Assembly (NCBI GenBank): GCA_900317515.1
Contig: ONHA01000009.1
Location: 1 to 64,000, forward strand
Reading direction: 5' to 3'
Length of the DNA stretch: 64,000 nucleotides
Source of the DNA: an uncultured Eubacteriales bacterium
GTDB lineage: Bacteria > Bacillota > Clostridia > Lachnospirales > Lachnospiraceae
The notes under the pieces were generated by a model. That model did no database searches. It had not been told where the DNA came from and saw only the letters and a program-made list of their open reading frames with translations. A program made the translations under genes and the position numbers. Below are positions 60,817 through 64,000 of the stretch, one piece after another. How positions within the stretch are numbered: position 1 is the stretch's first letter; each line of letters starts with the position of its first letter.

Positions 60817-62039
60817 GCGTTCACCTGCGACTTCATGTAGCGGTCCATGTCCTCGGCGATCTGCTTGGAGATCGCGACGGCTGCGACAACGGTCTTGGCG
60901 CCCGTGACGACGTCGCCGGAGGCGAAGACGCCCGGCATCGTGGTCAGGCCCTTGCCGTCGGTCTCGAGGTTGCCGCGCTCGTTTAAGTGAAGCTCCTTGT
61001 CGCGGTTGACGAGGTTCGACTGCGGGGTCTGGGAGATGGAGATCATGATGCTGTCGGCCTTCTCCTGAACGGCGGTGGACTCGTCAATCGTGGCGCTGCC
61101 GTCCTCGTTGTGGATGACGTCGCAGATGACCGGGCCGTCGTCTGTGATCCGGATGGCGGCCTTGTTGTACTCGAAGCGGACGCCGTCGATAAGGGCCATA
61201 TCAAACTCGTCTCTGGATGCGTTGACTTCGGCGTCGCGGACGTAGACCGTGACATTTTTGGAGCCGTGGCGGATCGCGGTGCGGGCGACGTCCATGGCGG
61301 CGTTGCCGGCGCCGATGACGGCGACATTTTCACCGAGCTCGTAGCCGTCCGGGTTGTTCAGGTAGTTGATCGCGTAGAAGACGTTGCCGAAGGTCTCGCC
61401 GGGGATGCCCAGCTTTCTCGGCTTCCAGGCGCCCGTGCCGATGAAGACGGATTTGTAGCCGTCGTTTAAGAGGTCCTGTATGCTGGTGGAGCCGCCGATC
61501 GCGAAGTTGGGGCGGAAGAGAATGCCCATCTCGCGCATCTTCTTCTGGTAGCGGTCGAGGATCGACTTCGGCAGGCGGAATTCCGGGATGCCGTAGCGGA
61601 GGATGCCGCCCATGCGGTCCTTGGTGTCGAAGATGGTGATCTTATAGCCCTTGCAGGCGAGAATGATCGCGATCGTGATGCCGGCAGGGCCGGCGCCGAT
61701 GACGGCGGCCTTCATGCCGTTTGAGGGCTCCATGCTGAGCTTGAGACGCTCGAAGCAGGAGTCGGAAATGTAGTTCTCAATCGCCGAGAAATGTACCGGC
61801 TCGCCCTTCTTGCCCCGGATGCAGTGGCCCTGGCACTGATTTGCGTGGTTGCAGACCAGGGAACATACGACGGAGAGCGGGTTGTTGTAGAAGAGCATGT
61901 AGGCGGCATCCATGGTTTTATTTTCCTTGAAGAGACGGATCACTTCGGGGATGTCGGTGTGGATCGGGCAGCCCTCGCGGCAGAGGGGCTTCTTGCACTG
62001 GAGACAGCGGTTCGCTTCATCGATGATATGTACGCTCAT
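60813..62039 (-). CDS. GltD-like NAD(P)-dependent oxidoreductase (iron-sulfur flavoprotein)
   Basis: A 408-residue stand-alone relative of the glutamate synthase small subunit. N-terminal Cys-rich domain for iron-sulfur clusters (CLQCKKPLCREGCPIHTDIP, and CSLVCNHANQCQGHC), FAD motif VIGAGPAGITIAIILA near 112, NAD(P) motif VIGAGNAAMDVARTA near 245 and the terminal GVFASGDVVTGAKTVVAAVA. It moves electrons from NAD(P)H to a partner not encoded nearby. ATG 62039 follows GGGAGGAAAATTC; a 27-codon upstream extension has no site. Coupled to the exonuclease III gene by an ATGA overlap. Confidence 0.87.
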   Translation of the reverse strand: MSVHIIDEANRCLQCKKPLCREGCPIHTDIPEVIRLFKENKTMDAAYMLFYNNPLSVVCSLVCNHANQCQGHCIRGKKGEPVHFSAIENYISDSCFERLKLSMEPSNGMKAAVIGAGPAGITIAIILACKGYKITIFDTKDRMGGILRYGIPEFRLPKSILDRYQKKMREMGILFRPNFAIGGSTSIQDLLNDGYKSVFIGTGAWKPRKLGIPGETFGNVFYAINYLNNPDGYELGENVAVIGAGNAAMDVARTAIRHGSKNVTVYVRDAEVNASRDEFDMALIDGVRFEYNKAAIRITDDGPVICDVIHNEDGSATIDESTAVQEKADSIMISISQTPQSNLVNRDKELHLNERGNLETDGKGLTTMPGVFASGDVVTGAKTVVAAVAISKQIAEDMDRYMKSQVNA

Positions 62040-62155
62040 TGAATTTTCCTCCCGTGATAGGTGTGATTGTGGTTCTATTATAACATATTTTTTGAGGACA
62101 GATAGAAATAAGCCGCACAAAAGGAAGAAAAAACAAGGAAATTTTGCGGTGAAAA

Positions 62156-62184
62156 GAGGGCCGCGGGAGAATCCCGCAGCCCTC
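62156..62184 (-). terminator. Terminator of galE
   Basis: Arms GAGGGC-C-GCGGGA and TCCCGC-A-GCCCTC with one internal mismatch and a three-base loop; on the minus strand TTTT follows. Confidence 0.8.
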
Positions 62185-62196
62185 TCACTTCTTTCC

Positions 62197-63216
62197 TTAT
62201 TCCCCGTACCCGTTCGGGTTCTTGCTCTGCCAGTTCCAGGCGTCGGCGCACATGTCGGTGAGGCTCTTCTCGGCGACCCAGCCGAGGACCTCGCGGGCCT
62301 TGGTCGGATCCGAGTAGCAGGTCGCGACGTCGCCCGGGCGGCGCGGATCGATCACATAGGGAAGCGTCTTCCCGCAGGCCTTCTCGAAGGCGTGCAGAAT
62401 GTCGAGGACGCTGTAGCCGATTCCGGTGCCGAGGTTGAAGATCTGGACGCCCGGCAGGGTCTCCATGCCGCGGATCGCCGCGACGTGGCCCTTCGCGAGG
62501 TCCACGACGTGGATGTAGTCGCGGACGCCCGTGCCGTCCGGTGTCGGGTAGTCATTTCCGAAAACGTGGAGCTTCTCGAGCTTGCCGGAGGCAACCTGAG
62601 CGACGTACGGCAGCAGGTTGTTCGGGATGCCCTTGGGATCCTCGCCGATGAGGCCGCTCGCGTGGGCCCCGATCGGGTTGAAGTAGCGGAGCAGCATGAC
62701 GCGCCACTCGGGATCGCTCTTCACGATATCCGTCAGGATCCGCTCCTGCATGGCCTTGGTCTCGCCGTAGGGGTTGGTGCGCTCGCCGAGCGGGCACTCC
62801 TCGGTGATCGGGATGATCGCCGGATCGCCGTAGACCGTGGCGGAGGAGGAGAAGACGATCTTCTTCACGCCGTGATTGCGCATCACGTCGGTTAAGACCA
62901 GTGTGGAGTAGAGGTTGTTGGTGTAGTACTCGATCGGCTTTCTCGTGGACTCGCCGACAGCCTTATAGCCCGCAAAATGAATGACCGCCTCAATCTCAGG
63001 CTCCTTCTCAAAAACTTCGGTGAGCGCGGCACGGTCGGTGACATCGACCTTGTAGAAGGTCGGGCGCTTGCCGGTGATGGTCTCGATGCGGTCGACAACG
63101 AGTTCCTTGGAGTTGTAGAGGTTGTCGACGATGACGACGTCATAGCCCTCGTTTAAAAGTTCAACAACAGTGTGGCTTCCGATGAATCCGGTACCGCCGG
63201 TGACAAGGATCTTCAT
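62197..63216 (-). CDS. galE: UDP-glucose 4-epimerase
   Basis: A 339-residue enzyme that interconverts UDP-glucose and UDP-galactose. The dinucleotide motif GGTGFIGSHTVVELL (7-21), FSSSATVYGDP near 122, catalytic Tyr/Lys in NPYGETKAMQE near 147, YFNPIGAH near 177 and DYIHVVDLAKGH near 240 are all typical of GalE. Length is normal. GGAGGTATAG precedes the ATG on the minus strand. It follows galT after 22 bases (Leloir pathway). Confidence 0.95.
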   Translation of the reverse strand: MKILVTGGTGFIGSHTVVELLNEGYDVVIVDNLYNSKELVVDRIETITGKRPTFYKVDVTDRAALTEVFEKEPEIEAVIHFAGYKAVGESTRKPIEYYTNNLYSTLVLTDVMRNHGVKKIVFSSSATVYGDPAIIPITEECPLGERTNPYGETKAMQERILTDIVKSDPEWRVMLLRYFNPIGAHASGLIGEDPKGIPNNLLPYVAQVASGKLEKLHVFGNDYPTPDGTGVRDYIHVVDLAKGHVAAIRGMETLPGVQIFNLGTGIGYSVLDILHAFEKACGKTLPYVIDPRRPGDVATCYSDPTKAREVLGWVAEKSLTDMCADAWNWQSKNPNGYGE

Positions 63217-63238
63217 TTTCTATACCTCCGTTTGAAAA

Positions 63239-64000
63239 TTACAGTGTTTCAAGAAAGCGGATGAACGCTTTGTGGCCCTCTTCGTTCCATTTGTAGACGC
63301 CTGCATCCTCGAGTACGCGGGTGAACACGAAGCCGACTTCGCGGCGGAGGATGTCGCTGACATTTTCGGCAGTGATCTCGGCGTAAGCCGGAAGGACCGT
63401 CTCGCGGACCCAGTCCGCATGCTTGCCGAGCGCCTCATCGGCAGCGACCTTATCGGCGATCGCCTCGTCGGAGAGGCCGGCGGCGCGGGAGCTCACCAGG
63501 ATCTCGCCGAGATCCTCGAGCTCCTTCTTGAGGCGGGAGGGCAGGACCGCGAGGCCCATGACCTCGATGAGGCCGATATTTTCCTTCTTGATGTGCCAGT
63601 AGGCATCGCGCGGATGGTAGACGCCAAGCGGCCGCTCCTCCGTCGTGATGTTGTTGCGGAGGACGAGGTCGAGTTCGTATTTGCCGTCGTGCATGCGGGC
63701 AATCGGGGTGATCGTGTTGTGGGGCGTGCCGTCCGTCTCGGCGAAAATGAACGCCTCCTCATCGGTGTAGGCTCTCCAGGCAGCCAGGACCTTGTCGGCG
63801 AGAGCGACCAGGCGCTCGCGGTCGGCGCATCTCAGGCGGAAGACCGACAGCGGCCAGCGGACGATGCCGCTCTCCACGTCCTCAAAGCCCGGGACCGTGA
63901 AGGGAATCTCGATCGGCGCGGTCTCCATCGCGAAGGTGTAGCGCCCGCCCTGGAAATGGTCGTGAGCCAGGATCGAACCGCCGACGATCGGCAGATCTGC
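63239..64000 (-). CDS. galT: Galactose-1-phosphate uridylyltransferase, clostridial type (5' end outside window)
   Basis: Frame open from the window edge: 253 C-terminal residues of a type 2 GalT (normally about 500). At the edge it reads ADLPIVGGSILAHDHFQGGR, which carries the conserved AHDHFQGG active-site His-x-His block, then YTFAMETAPIEIPF; the C terminus has FAETDGTPHNTITPIAR and HIKKENIGLIEVMGLAVLP. It transfers UMP between galactose-1-phosphate and UDP-glucose. An internal ATG at 63928 is not the start, because the conserved catalytic block lies upstream of it. galE follows after 22 bases. Confidence 0.9.
   Translation of the reverse strand, partial: ADLPIVGGSILAHDHFQGGRYTFAMETAPIEIPFTVPGFEDVESGIVRWPLSVFRLRCADRERLVALADKVLAAWRAYTDEEAFIFAETDGTPHNTITPIARMHDGKYELDLVLRNNITTEERPLGVYHPRDAYWHIKKENIGLIEVMGLAVLPSRLKKELEDLGEILVSSRAAGLSDEAIADKVAADEALGKHADWVRETVLPAYAEITAENVSDILRREVGFVFTRVLEDAGVYKWNEEGHKAFIRFLETL

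Larger units (their letters stand above)
3622..63751. repeat. Dispersed AT-rich word GAAAATGAA / TTCATTTTC
   Basis: Exact copies read by eye on the plus strand: 3622, 6026, 8727, 9114, 16470, 18340, 23618, 25237, 46609, 49264, 49678, 56884, 63743. Complementary copies: 16403, 17038, 22875, 24718, 31235, 32444, 40253, 43629, 44372, 51534, 63212. Many near-copies share the core AAAATG or CATTTT. They occur inside genes of both strands and between genes. Coding copies use AAT and TTT where the flanking codons of these genes prefer AAC and TTC. The list is not guaranteed complete. Confidence 0.7.

Noticed and set aside
1..64000. tRNA, rRNA, riboswitch, integrase or transposase genes
   Set aside because: None was recognised on reading; a covariance-model and HMM search would be needed to exclude small RNAs.

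Overview
The window looks like chromosomal DNA from a GC-rich member of the Firmicutes (Clostridia, plausibly Lachnospiraceae). The pointers are strong AAGGAGG ribosome binding sites, an AgrC/LytTR-type two-component pair, S-layer homology (SLH) domains, a GH3 enzyme with permuted domain order as known from rumen clostridia, YitT, clostridial-type GalT and TRAP/rhamnose genes. The taxon is an inference; no rRNA or tRNA gene was seen.

Layout. 2-1624: the end of one membrane protein and a two-gene unit (secreted protein plus membrane protein) that is more AT-rich than the rest. 1891-4458: a fused epimerase-like dehydrogenase and a short-chain dehydrogenase behind a perfect inverted repeat. 4573-10119: an AraC regulator divergent from a TRAP transporter, a GH88/GH105 unsaturated glucuronyl hydrolase and L-rhamnose mutarotase, suggesting uptake and cleavage of rhamnogalacturonan fragments. 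10174-16906 (minus): a five-gene unit of LytTR regulator, GHKL kinase, a lipoprotein with leucine-rich repeat (LRR) and SGNH domains, an MBOAT acyltransferase and an SGNH-LRR protein, a probable regulated cell-surface O-acylation system. 17134-22894: GH3, small membrane protein, GH43 and a CAT-fold acyltransferase (plant glycan use). 23012-25458: macro-domain/HTH protein, VWA protein and a truncated nucleoside-hydrolase-like gene. 25474-30417: AraC regulator divergent from rhaB, an AraA/FucI-family isomerase and rhaD; no RhaA-type isomerase is present here. 30488-37277: hydrolase, YitT, nucleotidase-like protein, small unknowns, isochorismatase-fold hydrolase, a STAS/anti-sigma kinase pair and TatD. 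37425-41752: two tandem glgB genes and a PH-like protein. 41813-50893: P-type ATPase, an AAA ATPase behind exact 29-bp iterons, pth, mfd and a PrsA-like lipoprotein. 51424-58875: pepC, a CASTOR/POLLUX-like channel, and a 1,344-residue SLH protein made of nine repeats in an (ABC)x3 order. 58948-64000 (minus): trxB, exonuclease III, a GltD-like oxidoreductase, galE and partial galT.

Between the genes are two families of palindromic elements, one built on GGGACGGTTCT and one on CAGCACCCC. Through the whole window, inside genes and between them, the AT-rich word GAAAATGAA and its complement occur far more often than base composition predicts, in both orientations. The strongest leads are this word, the surface-acylation operon with its built-in two-component system, the iteron-controlled AAA ATPase and the (ABC)x3 S-layer protein.
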